Origin: Lentzea terrae
GTDB taxonomy: Bacteria; Actinomycetota; Actinomycetes; Mycobacteriales; Pseudonocardiaceae
DNA length: 64,000 nt
Reading direction: 5' to 3'
NCBI RefSeq assembly: GCF_003265345.1
Contig: NZ_QFWW01000020.1
Location: 604,346-668,345, forward strand
A program made the position numbers and the translations under genes. How positions within the stretch are numbered: position 1 is the stretch's first letter; the number at the start of each line of letters is the position of its first letter. Positions 32,938-39,919 of this stretch are shown one piece after another. The notes beneath the pieces were generated by a model, which worked only from the letters and a program-made list of their open reading frames with translations, ran no database searches and was not told the origin of the DNA.

Positions 32938-33608
32938 CACCAGTCCTGGAGCTTGTCGACGCCGTCAAGGAGTACGCCGGCGGCATCCGCGCCCTCGACG
33001 GCGTCTCCCTGACCCTGCACGCAGGCGAAGCCGTAGCGATCGTCGGCCCGTCCGGCTCGGGCAAGTCGACGCTGCTCAATCTGCTGGGCACGCTGGACCG
33101 CCCGTCCACCGGCACGCTGCTGCTGGACGGCCACGACATCGCAACCCTCTCCGACCGCCAACTGTCGGCGTTGCGCGGTCGCCGGATCGGGTTCGTGTTC
33201 CAGCAGTTCCACCTGGCAGACGGACTGACCGCACTGGACAACGTGGCAACCGGCCTGCTCTACGCGGGCACACCACGCAAACGGCGCACGGCGATGGCAG
33301 CAGAAGCGTTGGAGCGAGTGGGACTGGGCCACCGCCTGAAGCACCGGCCACACGAACTGTCAGGCGGCGAACGCCAGCGCGTCGCAATCGCCCGCGCGGT
33401 GGTGAACCGCCCCGCCCTGCTGCTGGCCGACGAGCCGACCGGCGCGTTGGACACCGCGACCGGGACGGCGGTGCTGGACCTGTTGCTGGACCTGCACCGC
33501 GAGGGGACGACGCTCGCGGTGATCACGCACGACCGGGAGGTGGCGGCTCGACTGCCGCGCCAGGTGGAGATCAGGGACGGCCGCATCCGGGCGGAGGTGC
33601 CGGCGTGA
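32934..33608 (+). CDS. ABC exporter ATP-binding protein (MacB/LolD type)
   Basis: 224 residues; the start overlaps the adaptor stop as ATGA. Walker A GPSGSGKST, Q-loop FVFQQFHLADGLTALDNV, signature LSGGERQRVAIARA, Walker B LLLADEPTGALD and switch His in VITHDREV are intact. It belongs to the MacB/LolD/SalX group that powers export or lipoprotein extraction rather than import. It pairs with the permease downstream. Confidence 0.95.
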   Translation: MTPVLELVDAVKEYAGGIRALDGVSLTLHAGEAVAIVGPSGSGKSTLLNLLGTLDRPSTGTLLLDGHDIATLSDRQLSALRGRRIGFVFQQFHLADGLTALDNVATGLLYAGTPRKRRTAMAAEALERVGLGHRLKHRPHELSGGERQRVAIARAVVNRPALLLADEPTGALDTATGTAVLDLLLDLHREGTTLAVITHDREVAARLPRQVEIRDGRIRAEVPA

Positions 33609-34831
33609 CCACCACGCGGCTGCCGCACCCGGCTGAAGCCGACCGCGAGCACGTCAAACCCGCGCGGCTGAGCCCCACCGATCTTCTCCTCCTGGGCCTG
33701 TCCGCGCTCCGCACCCGCCCCCTCAGAGCCGTCCTCTCCGCCCTGGGCATCTCCATCGGCATCGCCACCCTGGTCGTGGTCACCGGCATCCCAGCTTCCA
33801 GCCGCACCGCCCTGATGGAGGAGTTCGCCGCCCTCGGCACCAACCTCCTCAGAGCCGAAGCGGCCACCGGCACCAACGACGAACCCGCCTCTCTCCCACC
33901 CGACTCGCTCGCGATGGCCGAACGCATCGGCCCCACCGAGAAAGTCAGCGCGGTGGCCAACACCCACGCCGTGGTCCGCCGCTCCGACCGCATCCCGGAC
34001 GCCGAAACGTCCGGCCTGACCGTCCTCGCGACCAAGCTGAACCTCCTCGACACCCTCAACGGCCGGGTCCGCCTGGGAGCCTTCCTCAACCAGGCCACCG
34101 AAAACTTCCCGACAGTCGTGCTCGGCAACATCGCCGCGACCCGCCTCGGCATCACCGCCCCCGACACCCAGGTCCGCGTCAACGACACCTGGTTCACGGT
34201 GATCGGCATCCTCGCCCCGCTCCCGCTGGCCCCGGAGATCGAACGATCCGCACTCATCGGCTGGAACGCCGCCAAAGACGTGGGCTTCGACGACCGCCCC
34301 ACCGTGCTCTACCTGAGGGCCCAAGAGGCAGCGATCGGCGACGTCAGAGCAGTCCTGCCCCCGACCGTCCACCCGCAGAACCCGAGCCAGGTCCGGGTCA
34401 GCCGCCCGTCTGACGCCCTGACGGCCAAACGCCTCACCGAGAACACGTTCTCCGCGCTGATGCTCGGCCTGGCCGCGGTAGCGCTGCTGGTCGGCGGCAT
34501 CGGGGTCGCGAACACGATGGTGATCTCCGTGCTGGAACGCAAACGCGAGATCGGTCTGAGACGAGCGCTGGGCGCCAACCGCGGCCAGGTCAGGACCCAG
34601 TTCCTGACCGAGTCGGTCGTGCTGTGCCTGCTCGGCGGTGTCGCGGGCGTGACGCTAGGAGCAGCCGCAACAGCCGGATACGCCGCCGCACACGCCTGGC
34701 CTGCGGTGATCCCGCTCGGCACGGTCGCGGCAGGCCTTGCAGCGGCCGTCCTGACCGGCGTGATCGCGGGCGTCTACCCGGCGGTCCGGGCGGCGCGGCT
34801 CACCCCCGCGGAGGCACTCGCCGCGCCGTGA
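33605..34831 (+). CDS. ABC exporter permease (MacB/FtsX type)
   Basis: 408 residues, GTG start overlapping the ATPase stop as GTGA. An N-terminal membrane helix is followed by a large extracytoplasmic domain (about 70-270) and three C-terminal helices with the FtsX motif VGGIGVANTMVISVLERKREIGLRRALGA. With the ATPase and adaptor it forms a MacAB-like exporter. Being encoded after a two-component system and a lipoprotein suggests export of, or resistance to, an antimicrobial peptide or envelope stressor. Confidence 0.93.
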   Translation: MTTTRLPHPAEADREHVKPARLSPTDLLLLGLSALRTRPLRAVLSALGISIGIATLVVVTGIPASSRTALMEEFAALGTNLLRAEAATGTNDEPASLPPDSLAMAERIGPTEKVSAVANTHAVVRRSDRIPDAETSGLTVLATKLNLLDTLNGRVRLGAFLNQATENFPTVVLGNIAATRLGITAPDTQVRVNDTWFTVIGILAPLPLAPEIERSALIGWNAAKDVGFDDRPTVLYLRAQEAAIGDVRAVLPPTVHPQNPSQVRVSRPSDALTAKRLTENTFSALMLGLAAVALLVGGIGVANTMVISVLERKREIGLRRALGANRGQVRTQFLTESVVLCLLGGVAGVTLGAAATAGYAAAHAWPAVIPLGTVAAGLAAAVLTGVIAGVYPAVRAARLTPAEALAAP

Positions 34832-34850
34832 GAAACCGGGCGTGCTCGAA

Positions 34851-34877
34851 TGTCGAGTTCCAGAGGCCTCGTTCGTC
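34851..34877 (+). promoter_or_regulatory. Candidate ECF42 promoter 1 (before the DGPF gene)
   Basis: TGTCGA (34851-34856), a 17-nt spacer, CGTC (34874-34877). It matches the ECF42 consensus as I recall it (TGTCGA at -35, CGA/CGTC-like -10). It lies 26 bp upstream of ATG 34904 and is nearly identical to 37254-37280. Confidence 0.8.
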
Positions 34878-34903
34878 CTCGGAACGACGACTGGAGGACA
34901 CGC

Positions 34904-35275
34904 ATGCACTACATGTTTTTGATCTACAACTGCGAGGACCGGCCCAAGCCCGGCGATCCGCGGTTCGACGAGCTCCTCGGGCGGGTCAACGCGTTCGCCG
35001 ACGAGTGCCGCCGCCGGGGCGTCTACGTGGCCGGGCATCCGCTGAAGCCCGTCAGCACCGCCACGACCGTGCGCGTGAAAGAGGGCAAGGCGATGCTCAC
35101 GGACGGGCCGTTCGCCGAGACGCACGAGCACCTCGGCGGGTACTACCTGCTCAACTGCCGTGACCTCGACGAGGCACTGGAGCTCGCCGAGATGTGCCCG
35201 CAGGCACAGTACGGCAGCACGGTCGAGGTGCGCCCGGTCGACCGCATCCCCGGCCTGAACCACGGACTGGAATGA
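34904..35275 (+). CDS. YciI-type DGPF protein linked to an ECF42 sigma factor
   Basis: 123 residues; CTGGAGGAC precedes ATG 34904. YCII/PCI fold: MHYMFLIYNCED at the start and the name-giving LTDGPFAETHEHLGGYYLLNC. DGPF proteins are the standard genomic partner of ECF42 sigma factors and a target of them. Their biochemical role is unknown. The stop overlaps the sigma factor start as ATGA, so the two are made together. Confidence 0.93.
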   Translation: MHYMFLIYNCEDRPKPGDPRFDELLGRVNAFADECRRRGVYVAGHPLKPVSTATTVRVKEGKAMLTDGPFAETHEHLGGYYLLNCRDLDEALELAEMCPQAQYGSTVEVRPVDRIPGLNHGLE

Positions 35276-36465
35276 GCGACCTCGCCTCGGCCGCGGTCGA
35301 ACGGGTGTACCGCGAGCACCGGTCCCGGATGCTCGCGGCACTCGTGCGGGCGCTCGGCGACTTCGAGCTGGCCGAGGACGCGCTGCAGGAAGCGTGTTCG
35401 CAGGCGTTGCGCAAATGGCCACGTTCACAAGTGCCGGACGACCCGTTCGCCTGGCTGCTCACGGTCGCCCGCAACCGCGCGCTCGACCGGCTCCGGCACG
35501 CCCAGATGGCCCGCACCAAGCTCCCGGCGCCGCCAGAGCCGGTCACGATGACCGACAAACAGCTCGCCGACCTGGGCGACGAACGGCTCAGCCTGATCTT
35601 CACCTGCTGCCACCCCGCCCTCAACGAAGAGGCGCGGTTAGCGCTAACACTGCAAGCGGTGGCGGGATTCACGGCAGCGCAGATCGCGCGGACGTTCCTC
35701 GTCGCCGAGCCCGCGCTCGCTCAACGCCTGGTCCGGGCCAAGCGCAAGATCCGCGACGCCGGCATCACCTTCGAGGTGCCGGCCGACCACCTGCTGCCCG
35801 AACGGCTGCAGGGCGTCCTCGCGGTCATCTACCTGATCTTCACCAGGGGCTACACGACCGCGGACGCCGATCTGCGCCAGGAAGCACTGCGACTGGGCAA
35901 GCTCGTCGCCACCCTCATGCCCGACGAACCTGAAGCGCACGGGCTCGTGGCGTTGCTGCTGCTGCACAACTCGCGCAGCGCCGCCCGCATGACGACCAAC
36001 GGCGACGTCGTGCTGCTGGAAGACCAAGACCGCACGTTGTGGAACGTCGACGAGATCTCCGAGGGCATGACGTTGCTCGACCGCGCGCTGCGGTTCGGCG
36101 CACCCGGCCCGTACGTGCTGCACGCCGCCATCGCCGCCCTGCATGTGCAAGACCCGGTCGACTGGACGCGCGTCGCCGCCCTCTACGCCGAACTCCTCGC
36201 CACCGCACCGACTCCGGTGGTCGAGCTCAACCACGCCGTCGCCGTCGCGATGACCGACGGACCCGAGGCAGGGCTCAAGCTGATCGACGGCATCACCGGG
36301 CTGGACGACTACCACCTGCTGCACTCCGCCCGCGCCGACCTGCTGCGCCGCCTGGACCGGCGCGACGAAGCCGTTGCCGCGTACCGGCTCGCCCACGAGC
36401 TGGCGGTCAGCCCTGCCGATCGCCGGTTCCTCGCCGGACGCCTGCGTTCCCTGGAGGTTCCCTGA
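35272..36465 (+). CDS. ECF42-type RNA polymerase sigma factor with TPR-like C-terminal extension
   Basis: 397 residues: sigma2 (about 10-75, RSRMLAALVRALGDFELAEDALQEA), sigma4 (about 110-165, LTLQAVAGFTAAQIARTFLVAEPALAQRLVRAKRKI) and a helical extension of about 200 residues with HNSRSAARMTTNGDVVLLEDQDR and TPR-like HAAIAALHVQ. This is the ECF42 layout, in which the extension replaces an anti-sigma factor. A TTA codon (35638-35640) lies in the dispersed GTTAGCGCTAAC palindrome and could make translation depend on the rare leucyl-tRNA. Confidence 0.93.
   Translation: MSDLASAAVERVYREHRSRMLAALVRALGDFELAEDALQEACSQALRKWPRSQVPDDPFAWLLTVARNRALDRLRHAQMARTKLPAPPEPVTMTDKQLADLGDERLSLIFTCCHPALNEEARLALTLQAVAGFTAAQIARTFLVAEPALAQRLVRAKRKIRDAGITFEVPADHLLPERLQGVLAVIYLIFTRGYTTADADLRQEALRLGKLVATLMPDEPEAHGLVALLLLHNSRSAARMTTNGDVVLLEDQDRTLWNVDEISEGMTLLDRALRFGAPGPYVLHAAIAALHVQDPVDWTRVAALYAELLATAPTPVVELNHAVAVAMTDGPEAGLKLIDGITGLDDYHLLHSARADLLRRLDRRDEAVAAYRLAHELAVSPADRRFLAGRLRSLEVP
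35637..35648. repeat. GTTAGCGCTAAC perfect palindrome (dispersed element)
   Basis: Perfect 12-bp palindrome inside the ECF42 sigma gene; it encodes LALT with TTA as the Leu codon. Confidence 0.6.
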
Positions 36466-37253
36466 TGCGTCTCACGGTCCTCGACCGCGACCACCGCCTG
36501 CCCGCCCGCCTGTTCTTCGGCTTCACGCAGCTGGTGTCGCGGGTGCCGATGTCGGACGTGCCCAAAACCCTGTTGTACCGCCCGGACTTCTTCGGCGCGG
36601 TGTTCCTGGACCTGACGGCGAAGGCGATGCGCGGGCCGTCGTTCTGGACGGCCGGCGAACGCGAGCACCTGGCGAAGGCCACCTCCGAACGCCTGCGGTG
36701 CCCGTTCTGCGTCGTCACGCACACCGAGCTGATCCAGCTCGCCGGCGATCCCGCACCGCTGCGGCCGGAACTCCTGGCCGCAGAGGCCTTTCTCGGCGAC
36801 CTGACACCGCCGGACCTGCCGCGCGAAGCGGCGGTGGACGCGCTCAACGTCGACCTCATCTTCCAGGTGGTGAACCGGCTCGCCAACACGTTCGACTTCC
36901 AGCTGCTGCCCGGCCAGCTCGAGTCGGGAACCCGCTCGCTGCACCGGTTCGGCTACCGCTTCCCGCGCTTCCTCACCGGTCCGGGCGAAGGCACCCTCGC
37001 CGAGCTCCGCCGCGCAGTGCTGGAAGCCCCTGCGCACACATCTCCGGAACTCCGCCAAGCCGCTGCGACCGGTGACGCCTGGGGCAATTACGCGGCAACG
37101 GTTCGCACGGCCTCCTACCGCATCACCGACGACGACATCGCCGGTTTGAAGCAGAACCACACCGAGGACGAGATCTTCGAAGTGACCGTCGCAGCCGCCG
37201 TTGGCGCTGCTCTGGACCACTACGAAAGCGCTCGGAAAATTCTCGGAGACTGA
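36465..37253 (+). CDS. AhpD/carboxymuconolactone-decarboxylase-like protein
   Basis: 262 residues; the start overlaps the sigma factor stop by one base (TGATG). It carries the CXXC-X3-H motif of alkylhydroperoxidase D-like proteins in RCPFCVVTHTE, the probable thiol peroxidase or redox centre. The rest is helical. As third gene of the ECF42 operon it is probably part of the response the sigma factor controls, perhaps oxidative or electrophile stress. Candidate ECF42 promoter 2 begins at its stop codon. Confidence 0.87.
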   Translation: MRLTVLDRDHRLPARLFFGFTQLVSRVPMSDVPKTLLYRPDFFGAVFLDLTAKAMRGPSFWTAGEREHLAKATSERLRCPFCVVTHTELIQLAGDPAPLRPELLAAEAFLGDLTPPDLPREAAVDALNVDLIFQVVNRLANTFDFQLLPGQLESGTRSLHRFGYRFPRFLTGPGEGTLAELRRAVLEAPAHTSPELRQAAATGDAWGNYAATVRTASYRITDDDIAGLKQNHTEDEIFEVTVAAAVGAALDHYESARKILGD

Positions 37254-37280
37254 TGTCGAGTTCCGCCGTGCTCGCTCGTC
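37254..37280 (+). promoter_or_regulatory. Candidate ECF42 promoter 2 (before a VOC gene)
   Basis: TGTCGA (37254-37259), 17-nt spacer, CGTC (37277-37280), 38 bp upstream of ATG 37319. It shares TGTCGAGTTCC and CTCGnTCGTCCT with promoter 1, far beyond the consensus boxes. Confidence 0.8.
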
Positions 37281-37318
37281 CTTCGCTCACAGGCACGACA
37301 ACCGAAGGAGCGATCGAG

Positions 37319-37654
37319 ATGTCCGGACAGGTCAACTGGTTCGAGCTGCCCGCAGAGGACACGGCGCGGGCACGGGCGTTCTTCGCCGGCGTGTTCGGCT
37401 GGGAGACGAGCCCGATGGGCGAGGACTACCACGTGGTCACCAACGGCGCGGCGGGCGCGATCGCCGTCAAGGACGCCCAGCTCACCCAGCCGCGCATCTA
37501 CTTCCACAGCACGGACATCGACGCGTCCGTGCGCAAGGTCGCCGAGCTCGGCGGCAAGCACGACGACGTGCAGACCGTGCCGGACGTCGGCCGCATCGCC
37601 CACTGCTGGGACGACCAGGGCACGGCGTTCAGCCTGTACGAGCCGCAGAGCTGA
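37319..37654 (+). CDS. VOC family protein, probable ECF42 regulon member
   Basis: 111 residues; GAAGGAG precedes ATG 37319. One VOC unit: MSGQVNWFELPAEDTARARAFFAGVFGWE ... RIYFHSTDIDASVRKVAELGGK ... GRIAHCWDDQGTAFSLYEP. VOC proteins of this type occur with ECF42/DGPF genes. It has its own ECF42-like promoter and is followed by a strong terminator, so it is a monocistronic unit. Confidence 0.88.
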   Translation: MSGQVNWFELPAEDTARARAFFAGVFGWETSPMGEDYHVVTNGAAGAIAVKDAQLTQPRIYFHSTDIDASVRKVAELGGKHDDVQTVPDVGRIAHCWDDQGTAFSLYEPQS

Positions 37655-37660
37655 CGTTCC

Positions 37661-37691
37661 GAGTGGCCCGCCGATCCCAGGCGGGCCACTC
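37661..37691 (+). terminator. Strong terminator hairpin after the VOC gene
   Basis: GAGTGGCCCGCC (37661-37672), 7-nt loop, GGCGGGCCACTC (37680-37691): a perfect 12-bp GC-rich stem, 7 bp after the VOC stop codon. Confidence 0.85.
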
Positions 37692-37771
37692 AACAATCTC
37701 CCCCCGAACCGCGTCTAGTCGCTGTACAGCGGCGATCCCTACGCTGGATCGACTACTTCCTGGGGGAAATC

Positions 37772-38437
37772 ATGGAGCACTTCCGACCCGTGCGCGGGTT
37801 AGGTCTCGCGGCGTCCGTTCTCGTCGGCCTCGTCGCGGTCGGCAGCATTGCGGCCGCCGCGGTCGACTGGGTGACCTACACGGCCGTGCGGGACTACCGA
37901 AACGGCACCGCGTCCGCGCAAGAGCTCGACTCGGCCGACAAGCTCAGCGTCGTGGTCAACACGCCGCTTGCGTTGCTGCTGCTGGTGACCGGCGTCGTGT
38001 TCATCATGTGGGTGTACAGCGCGCGCATCAACGCCGAGCGCCTGACTCCCGCGAACGAGCACCGCCGCAGCCGCGTGTGGGTGTGGCTGGGCTGGTTCGT
38101 CCCGGTCGTGAACTTCTGGTTCCCCAAGCAGGTCATCGACGACATCTGGCGCGCCAGTGACCCCGCGCAGCAGGGCGTGCCGTTGCAGCAACGGGCGAAG
38201 AACAGGCTGACCACGCTGTGGTGGACCGCGTTCGTCCTGATGTGGCTCCTCGAACGCGCCTACCTGCGCTCCTACAGCGGCGACGTGATGACGACCGACT
38301 CGTTCCGCAACGTCGCGATCCTCTCGCTCCTCTCCGCGATCGCCGGTGCCGTGGCCGCGTTCTTCGTCGTGCAGGTGGTGCAACGCATCTCCGACTTCCA
38401 ACACACGCCGCTCCCCGTTCAGTCCTCTTCGGACTGA
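37772..38437 (+). CDS. DUF4328 membrane protein
   Basis: 221 residues with five to six hydrophobic segments. DUF4328 landmarks: WVYSARINAERLTPA, VWVWLGWFVPVVNFWFPKQVIDDIWRAS and TLWWTAFVLMW. Conserved Trp/Pro/Arg at the membrane face suggest a small-molecule or lipid-interacting role, but none is established. GGGGGAA precedes ATG 37772. A TTA leucine codon occurs at residue 10. Confidence 0.88.
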   Translation: MEHFRPVRGLGLAASVLVGLVAVGSIAAAAVDWVTYTAVRDYRNGTASAQELDSADKLSVVVNTPLALLLLVTGVVFIMWVYSARINAERLTPANEHRRSRVWVWLGWFVPVVNFWFPKQVIDDIWRASDPAQQGVPLQQRAKNRLTTLWWTAFVLMWLLERAYLRSYSGDVMTTDSFRNVAILSLLSAIAGAVAAFFVVQVVQRISDFQHTPLPVQSSSD

Positions 38438-38463
38438 GGTCCGGACGGGCTACCATGCAGGGC

Positions 38464-38877
38464 ATGTCAGACGTCGGCGTGCTCTCCGCGCACCTGCTCT
38501 CGGCCTTCCAGAAGGAACTCTTCACCCGCCTCGCCGAGGTCGGCCACGAGCACCTGCGCCCACGCCACGGCGCGATCATGGCCTACATCTCCGCCGACGG
38601 CACCCGCGCGAGCGAGCTGTCCGAGCGCTCCGGCCAGCACAAGCAGGTCGTGGGCACCCTGATCGACGAGCTGGAGCGCCTCGGCTACGTCGCCCGCCGG
38701 CCAGACCCGGCGGACCGGCGGGCGAAACTGGTCGTGCCCACCGAACTGGGCCGCGACCAGATGGTCCAGGCAGCGAGGATCATCAAGGACATCGAGACCG
38801 GGTTCGCCCGCCAGGTCGGCCGCGAGCGGTTCGCGGCGTTCAAGGAGGTCTTCGCGGAGATCGCTAGCCGACCGTGA
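38464..38877 (+). CDS. MarR-family transcriptional regulator
   Basis: 137 residues from ATG 38464 (ATG 38455, three codons earlier, is also possible). The winged helix spans about 35-100: RHGAIMAYISADGTRASELSERSGQHKQVVGTLIDELERLGYVARRPDPADRRAKLVV, with the DRR wing typical of MarR. It overlaps the convergent NmrA-like gene by 14 bp. The palindrome upstream of that gene (39814-39835) could be its operator. Confidence 0.9.
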   Translation: MSDVGVLSAHLLSAFQKELFTRLAEVGHEHLRPRHGAIMAYISADGTRASELSERSGQHKQVVGTLIDELERLGYVARRPDPADRRAKLVVPTELGRDQMVQAARIIKDIETGFARQVGRERFAAFKEVFAEIASRP

Positions 38878-39802
38878 TCTCCGCGCGGTGCGCCGCGAGA
38901 AAGTCCTTGAGCGACAACCAGCTCGGCACGATCTCCCGGGTCAGCGCGGCGTCCCGGCGGCTCAGGATGTGCTCGGGGAACTCCGCGTAGTACTGGAACA
39001 TGTTGCCCAGCTCCACCGCCGCCGGGAACCCGAGCGCCCGGAAGTCGTTGTGCGACATGGGCTCGTACTCGACAGCCTCCCCGAGCACCTCGCCGAACAC
39101 CCGCGCCACCTCGTCCCCGGTGAGGTGCTCGGCACCCAGCCCGATCGTGTGCCCGATGGTCTCCGACGGCCGCTTGAACACGCTCACCACCGCCTTGCCG
39201 ATGTCCTCGCCGGCGATCCCGGAGATCTTGCTCTCCCCCATCGGCAACGACAGCCTGAGCACACCGTCCGCACCACGACGCGGCGCCAGGTCACGCAGCA
39301 AGTTGTTCCAGTAGAACGACATCCGCACATACGTCGTTGGCAGCCCGGCTTCCTCGAACAACGCGTCCGCCTCGCCACCCTTCACGTCGAAGTGCGGCAC
39401 CTTGTACTTCTCGTCCAACGTCGGCATCCGATCGTCGTCCAACGAGATGACCTCGCGGGTGTCCTCCAACGTCGACCACACGACGTGCCGCAGCCCCTCA
39501 GCCGCCTCGACGAGGTTGCCGACCTCCTCCAGCTCCTTGGCCGCCGACAGATGCGTGAAGAACGGCGTCACCAGGTAAGCCCCGTACGCCCCGTCGAACG
39601 CCTTCCGCAGGCTGTCTGCGTCGTAGAGGTCCGCCGCCACGACCTCGGCCCCCAACTCCGCCAAGGCCTTCGCGCCGGCCGAGTCGACCGAGCGGGTGAG
39701 CGCGCGCACCGCGAACTCCCCGTCGGCCAGCAACGCCCGCGCCACCGCACCGCCCTGCACACCGGTAGCGCCCACCACAGCCACGATCTTCTGCTCGCTC
39801 AT
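38864..39802 (-). CDS. NmrA-family NAD(P)-binding protein
   Basis: 312 residues. NAD(P) motif VAVVGATGVQGGAVARALL at the N-terminus, then an atypical-SDR/NmrA fold (VRALTRS, AYLVTPFF, VRMSFYWNNLL). NmrA-like proteins act as redox sensors or quinone/isoflavone-type reductases; the catalytic YXXXK is not evident. An inverted repeat lies 11 bp upstream of ATG 39802. Confidence 0.9.
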   Translation of the reverse strand: MSEQKIVAVVGATGVQGGAVARALLADGEFAVRALTRSVDSAGAKALAELGAEVVAADLYDADSLRKAFDGAYGAYLVTPFFTHLSAAKELEEVGNLVEAAEGLRHVVWSTLEDTREVISLDDDRMPTLDEKYKVPHFDVKGGEADALFEEAGLPTTYVRMSFYWNNLLRDLAPRRGADGVLRLSLPMGESKISGIAGEDIGKAVVSVFKRPSETIGHTIGLGAEHLTGDEVARVFGEVLGEAVEYEPMSHNDFRALGFPAAVELGNMFQYYAEFPEHILSRRDAALTREIVPSWLSLKDFLAAHRAEITVG

Positions 39803-39813
39803 GCCTCCACCAT

Positions 39814-39835
39814 ATAGTCACCTATTAGTGACTAT
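39814..39835. promoter_or_regulatory. Palindromic operator upstream of the NmrA-like gene
   Basis: ATAGTCAC-CTATTA-GTGACTAT, a perfect 8-bp inverted repeat in an AT-rich stretch. A MarR or HxlR type winged-helix protein is the likely binder; the MarR gene at 38464 is the nearest candidate. Confidence 0.75.
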
Positions 39836-39919
39836 CAAGATGAGTGACCACATCGTTTGGATGTAACCCCTGCCACATGCCTGGCGATAGGCGTTCCAGT
39901 CGCCCAGCGGAGGTAACGG

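Noticed and set aside
31912..34831. Naming the exporter genes macA/macB.
   Set aside because: The architecture is MacAB-like but the adaptor has a peptidoglycan-binding-type domain and the host is Gram-positive; orthology with macAB is not supported.
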